Assembly: GCA_903924205.1 (NCBI GenBank)
Contig: CAIYAP010000007.1
Location: forward strand, 310,001-374,000
DNA: 64,000 nt
Reading direction: 5' to 3'
Source of the DNA: an uncultured Actinomycetes bacterium
GTDB taxonomy: Bacteria > Actinomycetota > Acidimicrobiia > Acidimicrobiales > RAAP-2
Made by a program: the position numbers and the translations under genes. Below, one piece after another: positions 27,629-36,034 of this stretch. Positions within the stretch are counted from its first letter, which is position 1. Each line of letters opens with the position of its first letter. The notes under the pieces were generated by a model. It made no database searches, had not been told where the DNA came from, and saw nothing but the letters and a program-made list of their open reading frames with translations.

Positions 27629-29839
27629 TCACGACATAAAGAGGTAGACGGCTTCGTCGTCGTCAATGAATAATTTGAGTTCGTCAACCAAATCTGAATA
27701 CGCCGACAAATCCGACCCGTCGCCCACGAGGGCGCTAGCGGCCTCGCGGGCATCATCCAAGATGTCGGCGTCGCGGCGCAGCGACGCCAACTTGAGGTCA
27801 CTACGCCCCCGTTGACGCGCCCCCAAAATGGTGCCTTCACCACGCTGGTCGAGGTCTACCTCGGCCAGATAGAAGCCGTCCGTCGAGGCGGCCACCGCTT
27901 CGAGGCGAATCACGCCTTCCTCGGTGGGGGGATCGCCGAGGAGGTAGCAGTGGCTGGGATGCACGCCACGGCCCACCCGCCCTCGAAGTTGGTGCAGTTG
28001 GGCGATGCCGAAGCGCCACGCATCTTCGATAACGATCACGGTGGCTTCCGGCACGTCGACACCAACTTCAATCACGGTGGTGGCGACCAATACGTCAAGA
28101 TCGCCGCGGCGAAACTCGTCCATGACCTGGTCTTTTTCCACCGACTTCATTTGTCCGTGCAGTAATCCGACGCGCAGTCCCGATAGCTCTCCCTCGGCCA
28201 AACGGTCCCTTTCGCTCACGGCACTCGTCGCCTCGACGCGCTCAGACCCGTCGACGAGTGGACACACCACGAAGGCCCGACGACCCTGTGCGACCTCGTG
28301 TCGAACGCGATCCCACACGGTCGTGACCTCGCTGTCTCGCACCCAGGTCGTGGAGATAGGAGTGCGTCCCGCCGGCAGTTCATCAATGACCGTCAAGTCG
28401 AGATCGGCAAAGGCCACCAACGCAGCGGTTCGTGGAATGGGCGTCGCGGTCATGACGAGGAGGTCGGGATCACGACCCGCCCGTGAATGGGTGCGGCCCT
28501 TGTCACGCAGCACGGCCCGTTGCTCCACGCCGAAGCGATGCTGTTCGTCAATCACCACCACACCCAGTGACGCGAACTGCACGTCATCAGTCAGCAATGC
28601 GTGAGTTCCCACCACGATGTCAATCGCCCCGGCTTCGAGTTGTTGAATGATGCGCTTACGTTCCAAGCCCTTGACTCGCCCCGTGAGCAGGGCGACGGTG
28701 ACCGGTCGGCGCCCCGACAACACGCGAGAGTCAGGGACACTTAAATTGGCGACGTCACGGCGTAGAGATGCCACGTGCTGTTCGGCGAGGACTTCGGTAG
28801 GCGCCAGCAATGCGCTCTGGTGCCCCCCATCGACGGCGGCCAACATCGCCACCAGGGCAACGGTGGTTTTTCCCGATCCCACATCTCCCTGTAAGAGACG
28901 GTGCATGGGCCGAGCCCGCCCCAAGTCCTCGGCCATCTCGGTCAGTGCGCGACGCTGCGCAGCGGTGAGAGAAAAACGATGCCCCGCAAGAAACTGGCGA
29001 ACGAGACTCGCCTCGGGGGTGGTCAATTCCCCGGGCGTCACGTCGAGATCTGAGACATCGAGGTGGTGCGTGATGCCCACCGCGTCGCGTTCGGCGCGTC
29101 GACGACGAAGGGTCAACAGCAATTGCAGTCGGAGGAATTCGTCAAAGACCAGTCGGCGCCGAGCGGGACGAATCTGCGACATCTCCTCGGGAAGGTGGAT
29201 GTCGCGCAGAGCGCGACTGCGGTCGATAAGCCGATAGCGCAGACGAATGCTCTCCGGGACGGTGTCGAGGATCTGCGGTGCTCGGCGCAGAGACTCTTCG
29301 ATGAACCCACCCATTTCCCAACTCGTCAATCCGGCCTTGCCGCTCGCGGGATAGATGGGGACGATGCGTCCCACCCGTGATGGGTCTCGCTCCTCACCGC
29401 TCGCCCCGACGATGATGTCGACCACCGGATTGCTCATTTGGCGCTCGCCGCGATACTCCCCCACCTTGCCGAAGAAGAGCGCCATGACGCCGGGCTGAAG
29501 TTGACGTTCGCGCCACGGCTGATTAAAGAAGACGACGCTGAGGGTGCCCGTGCCGTCCGACACTCGCGTCGTGACCATGGTCTTTCCCTGCTTCGTGCGA
29601 CGTGATTCGCTACGACGCACTTCCGCGAAAATCGCCACCTCGTCGCCGAGAGTGAGATCGGAGACATCAATCTGCTCGCTGCGATCGACGTAACGGCGCG
29701 GATAGGTGGTAATGAGGTCAAAAACGGATTCGATGCCCATCTGCGCCAACGACGCAGCGCGCTTTTCCTTCACGTACTTCAGAGCGGTAACGGGGACCTC
29801 GGCGAGCCGCCGAAGGGGGCGCGGTGCGCTCTCGCTCAC
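27629..29839 (-). CDS. recG: ATP-dependent DNA helicase RecG
   Basis: The 736-residue protein has an N-terminal OB wedge domain and SF2 helicase motifs: LLQGDVGSGKTTVALVAML, VIDEQHRFGVEQR, TATPIPRTAAL, and ATTVIEVGVDVPEAT with QLRGRVGRG. RecG remodels stalled replication forks and Holliday junctions. GTG 29839 is chosen since it overlaps the FakA-like stop by 4 bases; the 81-residue frame extension beyond it is basic low-complexity sequence inside the neighbouring gene. Confidence 0.97.
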   Translation of the reverse strand: MSESAPRPLRRLAEVPVTALKYVKEKRAASLAQMGIESVFDLITTYPRRYVDRSEQIDVSDLTLGDEVAIFAEVRRSESRRTKQGKTMVTTRVSDGTGTLSVVFFNQPWRERQLQPGVMALFFGKVGEYRGERQMSNPVVDIIVGASGEERDPSRVGRIVPIYPASGKAGLTSWEMGGFIEESLRRAPQILDTVPESIRLRYRLIDRSRALRDIHLPEEMSQIRPARRRLVFDEFLRLQLLLTLRRRRAERDAVGITHHLDVSDLDVTPGELTTPEASLVRQFLAGHRFSLTAAQRRALTEMAEDLGRARPMHRLLQGDVGSGKTTVALVAMLAAVDGGHQSALLAPTEVLAEQHVASLRRDVANLSVPDSRVLSGRRPVTVALLTGRVKGLERKRIIQQLEAGAIDIVVGTHALLTDDVQFASLGVVVIDEQHRFGVEQRAVLRDKGRTHSRAGRDPDLLVMTATPIPRTAALVAFADLDLTVIDELPAGRTPISTTWVRDSEVTTVWDRVRHEVAQGRRAFVVCPLVDGSERVEATSAVSERDRLAEGELSGLRVGLLHGQMKSVEKDQVMDEFRRGDLDVLVATTVIEVGVDVPEATVIVIEDAWRFGIAQLHQLRGRVGRGVHPSHCYLLGDPPTEEGVIRLEAVAASTDGFYLAEVDLDQRGEGTILGARQRGRSDLKLASLRRDADILDDAREAASALVGDGSDLSAYSDLVDELKLFIDDDEAVYLFMS

Positions 29840-31491
29840 TCGATACCGACGAGGTAGGGATAGAGCGGCTGGCCACCGTGGTGCACCTCGACGGTCACGT
29901 CCGGATACTCCTCGTGGAGGTACTCGGTAATGCGTCGAGTGTTGGCCGCGCTTGCCGAATCTCCCTCGATGAGGGTGATGAGCTCGTGCTGCTCGGTCAT
30001 CACCGCCGCGATCATTTTGGTCGTCGCGATGGCGACGGAGTCCGCGATCGAGACAATGCCCGTGCCGGTGAGACCAATCCAATCACCGACGCGCACCATG
30101 CCGGCCGGAGATTCGGTGTCGCGCACTGCCTGGGTGACTTCTCCGGCAATGACCGCGCTGGCCGAGTCGTCCATGCCCGCGACATTGTCGTCAACCGACG
30201 CACCCGGGTCATAGGCCAAGAGCGCCGCGAAGCCCTCCACGATGGAGTTCGTGGGTACGACGCGCACCTCAATATCCACGAGGTCGTTGATTTGCTCGGC
30301 GACGGGACGAATGTTTTTGTTATTTGGCAAAATGATGACTTGCTGTGAACCCGTGGCCCTCACCGCTTCCACGAGTTCGGCCGTCGACGGGTTCATCGAC
30401 TGCCCTCCGCGCACCTGCGTGCGGACACCGAGGGAACGGAAAATGCGGCCAATGCCGTCACCGACGACCACGGCTACCACGGCCGTCGTGGGTGCGGGTC
30501 CCGAGACTTCTGTCAACTCGTCGCCGTGCAGTTGCTCGGCCACCCCTTCACGAACCCACTTTTCTTCGATGACCTGCTCTTGCAGGTCCGTGACGCGAAT
30601 GTCGCGGGGACGACCAGCATCGAGGGCTGCCTCAATGGACGCACCAATGTCATCCGTATGGATGTGGCAGTTGTACAGCCCTTCGCCACCCACCACCACG
30701 ATGGAGTCACCGATGCCCGCCCATACTTCTTTGAAGGCGGGAATCTTGGCGTCGTCGGCATCGAGCAGATACATCACTTCGTAGCGGAGCTCGGAAATAT
30801 CGCCCTCACCATGACCGGGAAGGGTCTCGGGTGCGTGCACCACGATGCCCTCGAGCTCCGGCACCGGCGGCAAGGGGTCGCCCGCCACCACGTGGCAGAA
30901 AGCGTCAATCAGAAGGAGAAGACCGGTGCCGCCGGAGTCGACGACGCCGGCTTGCTTCAACACGGGTAACTGCTCGGGGGTGTAGGCCAAGGCCGCGGCC
31001 GCGGCGCCACGAGACGAGCGCACCAATGCGTCGAGGGATGAAGTGGCCGAGCTCGCTCCCACCGCCGCCGCGCGGGCCACCGACAAAATGGTCCCCTCAA
31101 TGGGTCGAACGACGGCTTGACGCGCCAGCACGTCGGCGTGCGTGAGAGCTTCCGCCAAGAGCGGGGCCGTGATGGCCGAGGCGGATTTGAATTTCTCCAC
31201 GAGCCCTCGAAGGAGCTGGGACAAGATCACCCCCGAGTTTCCGCGGGCACCCATCAGCGATCCATGGGCCACGGCCTTGCACACGGCCGCCATATCTGTC
31301 TCTGCGCCCAGTTCGGACAGCTCCGCGGCCACTGAATCCAGGGTGAGCGACATGTTGGTTCCCGTGTCGCCATCAGGGACCGGATAGACATTCAGCCGGT
31401 TAATGACCTCTTTGTGCTGTCCCAAGAGGTCGGCGAAAGTCTCGATGACGGCCCGAAATTCGCGGGCCGAGAGTGAAGTGAGTATCGCCAC
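29836..31491 (-). CDS. fakA: DAK2-domain fatty acid kinase FakA-like protein
   Basis: The 551-residue protein has the DAK2 ATP-binding region LNVYPVPDGDTGTNMSLTLD and LMGARGNSGVILSQLLRG, followed by the middle and C-terminal domains of FakA (SQQVIILPNNKNIRPVAEQ). FakA phosphorylates fatty acids presented by a FakB protein; no FakB is in this window. GTG 31491 is preferred over TTG 31500, though neither has a clear ribosome-binding site. It is divergent from rpmB and overlaps recG. Confidence 0.88.
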   Translation of the reverse strand: MAILTSLSAREFRAVIETFADLLGQHKEVINRLNVYPVPDGDTGTNMSLTLDSVAAELSELGAETDMAAVCKAVAHGSLMGARGNSGVILSQLLRGLVEKFKSASAITAPLLAEALTHADVLARQAVVRPIEGTILSVARAAAVGASSATSSLDALVRSSRGAAAAALAYTPEQLPVLKQAGVVDSGGTGLLLLIDAFCHVVAGDPLPPVPELEGIVVHAPETLPGHGEGDISELRYEVMYLLDADDAKIPAFKEVWAGIGDSIVVVGGEGLYNCHIHTDDIGASIEAALDAGRPRDIRVTDLQEQVIEEKWVREGVAEQLHGDELTEVSGPAPTTAVVAVVVGDGIGRIFRSLGVRTQVRGGQSMNPSTAELVEAVRATGSQQVIILPNNKNIRPVAEQINDLVDIEVRVVPTNSIVEGFAALLAYDPGASVDDNVAGMDDSASAVIAGEVTQAVRDTESPAGMVRVGDWIGLTGTGIVSIADSVAIATTKMIAAVMTEQHELITLIEGDSASAANTRRITEYLHEEYPDVTVEVHHGGQPLYPYLVGIE

Positions 31492-31500
31492 GGGGACCAA

Positions 31501-31509
31501 TGCTACAAT
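31501..31509 (+). promoter_or_regulatory. rpmB: extended -10 promoter of rpmB
   Basis: TGCTACAAT is an extended -10 element (TGn then TACAAT) about 66 bases before the rpmB start codon, with no good -35. It would give a leader of roughly 60 bases containing the hairpin at 31530-31550. Confidence 0.5.
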
Positions 31510-31529
31510 GATGAACCTGTTTGAACGAG

Positions 31530-31550
31530 CGTTACGGAATGTCCGTAACG
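31530..31550 (+). promoter_or_regulatory. rpmB: 9-bp leader hairpin upstream of rpmB
   Basis: CGTTACGGA and TCCGTAACG form a perfect 9-bp stem with a 3-base ATG loop, 24 bases before the rpmB start codon. Ribosomal protein leaders often fold to bind their own product; this is a candidate of that kind. Confidence 0.45.
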
Positions 31551-31574
31551 ATGGACACGAGGAGTTTGAGGATT

Positions 31575-31784
31575 ATGGCATCGGTCTGCGAGATCTGCGG
31601 CAAGAAGCCCTCATTCGGCATGAACGTGTCGCACTCCCACCGTCGCACCAAGCGTCGCTGGAACCCGAACATTCAGCGCATTCGTGCCGTCATCAACGGC
31701 ACTAACACTCGCGTCAACGTCTGCACCGGGTGCATGCGTTCGGGCAAGATTCAAAAGCCCGTCCGTCGCAACGTCTCGGCCTAG
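31575..31784 (+). CDS. rpmB: 50S ribosomal protein L28
   Basis: The 69-residue protein reads [22 protein letters not shown] and contains [14 protein letters not shown] and [14 protein letters not shown]. The CEIC and CTGC pairs mark the zinc-binding form of L28. ATG 31575 has AGG close upstream; the longer open frame from 31521 runs through the leader hairpin and is rejected. Confidence 0.97.
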   Translation: MASVCEICGKKPSFGMNVSHSHRRTKRRWNPNIQRIRAVINGTNTRVNVCTGCMRSGKIQKPVRRNVSA

Positions 31785-31791
31785 AAGCTCC

Positions 31792-31809
31792 ACGCCGGTT
31801 CTTCGGCGT
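31792..31809 (+). terminator. weak hairpin after rpmB
   Basis: ACGCCG and CGGCGT pair across a 6-base loop, 8 bases past the rpmB stop, followed by only TTTCG. The remaining gap to the TetR gene (to 31986) shows no other feature. Confidence 0.4.
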
Positions 31810-31986
31810 TTCGCAATCCAAGAATTATTCTGCCTCCACCGGTCACGTATCGGGACCTTCACATCTCGGGGTCGAGCAAATCTCTTGTCAATTCACGTGC
31901 AGGAACGTTGGTCACCCTGCCGCGACAGCTGACGTTGGGCGAGACCTTTCAGTGTGCATTCATCGGCATCCGCGAGTCAACGTTGG

Positions 31987-32571
31987 CTACGCGAGCGTGT
32001 CAGCCTGTCTTCCCAACTGGTCGATGAAGGCGACGAGAAGATCGAAGGAGTCCCTCATTGCTTCGTCAGTGAAGAGCTGAGGTTGCGTCGGAGTGAACAA
32101 CACCTGTGCCTGCATATACGAGAACGCAATCACGACTGCCGCCGATTTGGCACGGTCGCTCATCTCCGGGTTGATATTGAGGTGCCGGACAGTGAGATCT
32201 CTGAGCGCGTTCAGCAGGTCGGGATCGGCCTCCAGCAGAGCAGGATCAGTGCCCGTGAGTGAGAGCCACGATGAAAATTTGATCCAGAGGAAGACTTCGC
32301 GGATGGGCAGAAGTCCCATCACGTCGGAGCTGGCCAAAACATCGACCGTTGTTTCTTCGAGGTGCCGCAAGACTGCGACGAAGAGATTCTCCAACGACTC
32401 GAAATTTCGAAAAATGACGTTGGGGTCCATGCCCACTTCTGCAGCAATACGTCGAGCCGTCAGGTCAGGTAACGGCGTGGTGTCCGCTAACTGAATTACC
32501 GCTTCGACCAACCGAGCTCGAGCGTCGGTCGACGACGTTCGTGGCTTCGCGCGGCGATCAGTGGGCGACAT
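31987..32571 (-). CDS. TetR-family transcriptional regulator
   Basis: A 194-residue protein with an N-terminal HTH (LTARRIAAEVGMDPNVIFRNF, about residues 38-58) and a helical C-terminal ligand domain. GGGAG precedes ATG 32571. It is divergent from the secreted repeat protein; the 120-base gap contains a perfect 49-base palindrome, so regulation of that gene and of itself is plausible but unproven. Confidence 0.88.
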   Translation of the reverse strand: MSPTDRRAKPRTSSTDARARLVEAVIQLADTTPLPDLTARRIAAEVGMDPNVIFRNFESLENLFVAVLRHLEETTVDVLASSDVMGLLPIREVFLWIKFSSWLSLTGTDPALLEADPDLLNALRDLTVRHLNINPEMSDRAKSAAVVIAFSYMQAQVLFTPTQPQLFTDEAMRDSFDLLVAFIDQLGRQADTLA

Positions 32572-32633
32572 AACTCTCCCGTGACCTTATCCCCAGCGGA
32601 GTCTCGACTTTTGATACGTCGGAGCAGTTCACA

Positions 32634-32682
32634 TCCACTATTCTCCACTTGTCATCAAAGATGACAAGTGGAGAATAGTGGA
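32634..32682. promoter_or_regulatory. perfect 23-bp inverted repeat over the ribosome-binding site of the secreted repeat protein
   Basis: Arms 32634-32656 and 32660-32682 are exact reverse complements around an AAA loop. The right arm ends inside the GGAG that precedes ATG 32692. Folded in RNA, it would bury the ribosome-binding site; as DNA it could be an oversized operator for the divergent TetR regulator. No T run follows, so it is not a standard terminator. Confidence 0.9.
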
Positions 32683-32691
32683 GACTTTGTG

Positions 32692-34998
32692 ATGAAAATC
32701 AAACCGTTGCTGCTCAGCGCCCTCGTGGCGTCGATGTCGCTCACCGTGAATCCCGCGGGTGCCAGTGCCCACGGGAAGGTAGGACACGTCACCCATAGCC
32801 ACGCCACATCACACACTTACGGATCGATTCAGCCCGCCCTCATCGCCGCTGGACTCGGCAATGCCGATCCCTACGACCAATTCAGTGACATCTCGTGCAG
32901 CGCTCCGGGCTACTGCACGGCGGCCGGTTCATTTCTCACCGCGGATGGCTCCAACTTACCCATGACCGAGACGTCTACCGCCGGTGTGTGGGCCCTCGTC
33001 GTGCCCGCCGACACTGAGCCGTTCGGCGCAGGGCAGGGGGCAGGTTCATTTAATTCCATTTCCTGCTCCGCTCCCGGATTCTGCACGGCAGCAGGTGTCT
33101 ACCGAGGTCAAGCCATCACCGCGACATCCGAAAACGGCATCTGGTCGCCCCTGCGCGCGGCGCAGTTCGATCCCAGCGTGACGCGAAATTACGATGGCCC
33201 GAATGACCTTTTTAATTCCGTGTCGTGTTCATCATCCGGTAACTGCACCGCCGTGGGCGGCGTGTCAAACTTTGATGGTTACCGAGTGCCCATGATGCAG
33301 ACGATGACGAATGGGGTGTGGGACCTCGCTCACGTTGCGGCGATTCCCGACAAATACTCGACGCAGCCGGATAACTCGTTCTTGTCCGTATCGTGCGCGT
33401 CAAACGGGAACTGCACCGCTGGTGGTGCCACCTACTCATGGGACACGAATACATTTTTCACCTTCATCTCGACGTCCACCGACGGCGTGTGGGGCGAGAT
33501 GGTGCTCGTTGCTGATACCCAGTTCTACCGCTTTTCCTGCACCGCCCCCGGCGATTGCTCGGCGGCTGGGAGCGATGACGAGAGTGGCTTCAACACGGCG
33601 GCAACCATCACCTCAACGAATGGGGTGTGGGCCTCCCCTGTCGTTGTCTCCATCGACCCTCTCACGCAATACCCCGGCTACCGCGAGTCATACTTCGCTG
33701 ATATTTCCTGCTCATCACCGGGCAACTGCTCTGCGGTGGGTTACGCCAATGATGTTCAGTGGAACTCCCGTCCCTTGGTTCGTCAATCTGTCGATGGCGT
33801 GTGGGGTCCAGTGACCTTTCCGGCGTACTCCGCCGCAGCCACGGGTCCCGAGCACTACGGCTATCTATCATCCGTTTCGTGCACCGCACCCCAGGCGTGT
33901 ACGGCTGCCGGCACCGTGGCTGATACGAACGGCAATTACATGGCCGCCACCACCACTCTCACGTCGACAGGATGGGGCGACATGGTGATTGCTCCGATGG
34001 GCTCAACTCCTACGAGCCACCCCCGGGCCGACAGCTTTAACACCATTTCTTGCTCAACGCCGACGATCTGCACCGCGGCGGGCACGTTCACCGATTCGTC
34101 CGGTAACTACCCGGCGATGACAGAGTCGTTGACCGGACCAGCACCTGACGCGCCGACCGGAGTCTCCGCACTGGGCGCGCCGGGACACGTCATCGTGTCA
34201 TGGAACAGTCCCTCGAGCGCGGCAGGTGACATCTCGTCATACCGCGTCACCGTATTGCGCGGGAACACCGTCATGACGCAGCAGGACGTCTCCCCCGCGT
34301 CAACTCAAACCATCGCGACACTTTCCCCTGGCACCTACCGCGTCACGGTGGCGGCGGTGAATTCCAACGGCTCCAGCGTGGAAGTAGCGGCGCCCGGCGT
34401 GTCGATACCCTCGTCGGCTGGGGTCAGAATCCCTCCCGCTCCCCGAGCGCTCAGTGCCGTCGTTCTCAGCGGTGCTCTACGGATCTCCTGGCTACCGCCC
34501 GCACTCAGCGACGGCGGCTCTCCGATCTACCAATACATCGTGTCGGATGGCCACGGTCACGGCTGCGTGAGCGGACACGATGCCCGCCGATCGGCTGCCA
34601 CATTCACTTGCGTGATACGCGGCCTCACGAATGGCCAGCGATATGGCTGGGCAGTGCGAGCGGTCAACATCATGGGCACGTCGGTCGCCTCACCACTCCT
34701 GTGGCTCAGCCCCGCGAGCGCCCCGATCACCGCACCCTCCATCAGCCTCGACAGCGTGACGAGTCATCGCGTCATCATCAACGTCACGGCACCGTCCGAC
34801 ATGGGAGGCCGACCCTTACAGGGCTACGTCGTGAGTTTCGACCGCGGCCACACCTGGTCGCCGGCGATGTTTGACGCGACCACCGGTCAGATCACCCTCG
34901 GCGCATTGAAATCGTCCACCACCTTGCGCATCGATATCGCGGCCACGAATCAGATGGGTCGCTCTCCCGCAGTCTCCTTGTCGGTCGCAACGCCGTAG
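32692..34998 (+). CDS. secreted protein with eight SC-x5-C repeats and C-terminal FN3 domains
   Basis: The 768-residue protein has a signal peptide (MKIKPLLLSALVASMSL to ASAHG). Eight repeats of about 45-60 residues follow, each containing SISCSAPGFCTAAG or a variant and usually a TSTNGVWG-type strand; this looks like a beta-propeller built from cysteine-paired blades. Two to three fibronectin type III-like domains end it (PTGVSALGAPGHVIVSWNSP; PRALSAVVLSGALRISWLPP; ISLDSVTSHRVIINVTAP). There is no LPXTG or membrane anchor, so it is probably released or loosely wall-bound. Ligand unknown. It separates thiL from rpmB, normally neighbours. Confidence 0.85.
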   Translation: MKIKPLLLSALVASMSLTVNPAGASAHGKVGHVTHSHATSHTYGSIQPALIAAGLGNADPYDQFSDISCSAPGYCTAAGSFLTADGSNLPMTETSTAGVWALVVPADTEPFGAGQGAGSFNSISCSAPGFCTAAGVYRGQAITATSENGIWSPLRAAQFDPSVTRNYDGPNDLFNSVSCSSSGNCTAVGGVSNFDGYRVPMMQTMTNGVWDLAHVAAIPDKYSTQPDNSFLSVSCASNGNCTAGGATYSWDTNTFFTFISTSTDGVWGEMVLVADTQFYRFSCTAPGDCSAAGSDDESGFNTAATITSTNGVWASPVVVSIDPLTQYPGYRESYFADISCSSPGNCSAVGYANDVQWNSRPLVRQSVDGVWGPVTFPAYSAAATGPEHYGYLSSVSCTAPQACTAAGTVADTNGNYMAATTTLTSTGWGDMVIAPMGSTPTSHPRADSFNTISCSTPTICTAAGTFTDSSGNYPAMTESLTGPAPDAPTGVSALGAPGHVIVSWNSPSSAAGDISSYRVTVLRGNTVMTQQDVSPASTQTIATLSPGTYRVTVAAVNSNGSSVEVAAPGVSIPSSAGVRIPPAPRALSAVVLSGALRISWLPPALSDGGSPIYQYIVSDGHGHGCVSGHDARRSAATFTCVIRGLTNGQRYGWAVRAVNIMGTSVASPLLWLSPASAPITAPSISLDSVTSHRVIINVTAPSDMGGRPLQGYVVSFDRGHTWSPAMFDATTGQITLGALKSSTTLRIDIAATNQMGRSPAVSLSVATP

Positions 34999-35006
34999 TT
35001 CTTCTA

Positions 35007-35024
35007 CCCCATCCCTCCGTGGGG
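35007..35024. terminator. weak hairpin between convergent genes
   Basis: CCCCA and TGGGG can pair across 8 bases in the 40-base gap between the repeat protein and convergent thiL. It is short and lacks a T run. Confidence 0.25.
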
Positions 35025-35038
35025 CATGGCCATCGAGA

Positions 35039-35995
35039 TTAAAACTCGTGCAACCATCCCACGGGGGGCAGGGGTTGTCCGCTCGCCGTCCGCGTGCCAG
35101 CGGCCACCACTCGACCAATGACGATGGGCTCGGGGAGGTCGGCGTGTCGGCACTGAGACCGGAACGCCTCGACATCAGAGGTCGCGATGAGCAATTCGTA
35201 ATCCTCGCCGCCGCTGAGTGCCTCTTGTCGAGTTGCTCCGTCGGCAATAGGGATCTCGTCCACCTCGAAACCTACGGAGCTCGCATCCGCGAGTCGATTC
35301 AGATCAATCGCCAAGCCGTCAGAGATGTCCATGGCTGCGCTCACCGCCGCCGCAGCCGCGGCGACACCACTCGCCATGCGAGCTCGCGGTCGCGACTGAG
35401 CTCGAACGAGCGCGTCAGCCGGCTCGGCCCCTTCTCGCCGACGCCTCAAGCCTGCCGCGGGTCGACCGAGTGCTCCGGTGACCATCAGAGTGTCGCCAAC
35501 TTGCGCTCCACTACGACGCAGCGCACCTCCCGCGGGGGCCTCCCCCAGCACGGTCACGGCCACCTGCAGATGCGGTCCGGTGGACAGATCGCCTCCCACC
35601 ACCGCCGCGTGAAGTTCCGAGGCCGCATCGGCTATCCCACGATGAAGTTCCTCGAGGTCAGTGCCCGGCGGCGCTGTAACCGCTACCACGATGGCGCGCA
35701 GACTGCCACCCATCGCGGCGATGTCGCTGGCGGCGCTCATCACTGCCTTAAATCCCAGGTCAGAGATAGTAAATAGGTCAAGGTCAAGGTGGACGCCGGC
35801 TACCGCTACATCGGTCGAAACTAGCCACGATGCGATTGAGGGTGACAAGACAGCCGCGTCATCACCTATATATATCTCGCCCGTCGCGGGTGAGCCACCC
35901 CCCAAGATGGCGGCGATACGCTGAAGCATGACATCTTCACGCCTAACCATTTCCGAATTCGGAAAGGGTGGGTGGTTTGGCGTGGGGCTCGTCAT
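35039..35995 (-). CDS. thiL: thiamine-monophosphate kinase
   Basis: The 318-residue protein has the ThiL/PurM-fold motifs IGDDAAVLSPS, STDVAVAGVHLDLD, FKAVMSAASDIAAMGG, VVGGDLSTG, AAMDISDGLAIDLNRLA and LSGGEDYELLIA. It phosphorylates thiamine monophosphate to the active diphosphate. The start is uncertain: ATG 35995, 35950 or 35929 are all in frame and none has a strong ribosome-binding site. The later starts would leave the 35950-35965 palindrome intergenic. Confidence 0.93.
   Translation of the reverse strand: MTSPTPNHPPFPNSEMVRREDVMLQRIAAILGGGSPATGEIYIGDDAAVLSPSIASWLVSTDVAVAGVHLDLDLFTISDLGFKAVMSAASDIAAMGGSLRAIVVAVTAPPGTDLEELHRGIADAASELHAAVVGGDLSTGPHLQVAVTVLGEAPAGGALRRSGAQVGDTLMVTGALGRPAAGLRRRREGAEPADALVRAQSRPRARMASGVAAAAAAVSAAMDISDGLAIDLNRLADASSVGFEVDEIPIADGATRQEALSGGEDYELLIATSDVEAFRSQCRHADLPEPIVIGRVVAAGTRTASGQPLPPVGWLHEF
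35950..35965. promoter_or_regulatory. perfect 16-bp palindrome between thiL and pckG
   Basis: TTTCCGAATTCGGAAA is an exact palindrome about 70 bases upstream of the pckG start. This is a good position for a dimeric regulator of pckG. It overlaps the possible longer N-terminus of thiL. Confidence 0.45.
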
Positions 35996-36034
35996 GAGCA
36001 GTAGTACCCAACCGCTGTCTTGGAGGCACCCACA

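Noticed and set aside
32635-32681. Palindrome as a transposon end or CRISPR-like repeat
   Set aside because: It occurs once, has no flanking direct repeats visible and no transposase or cas gene nearby; a regulatory hairpin fits better.
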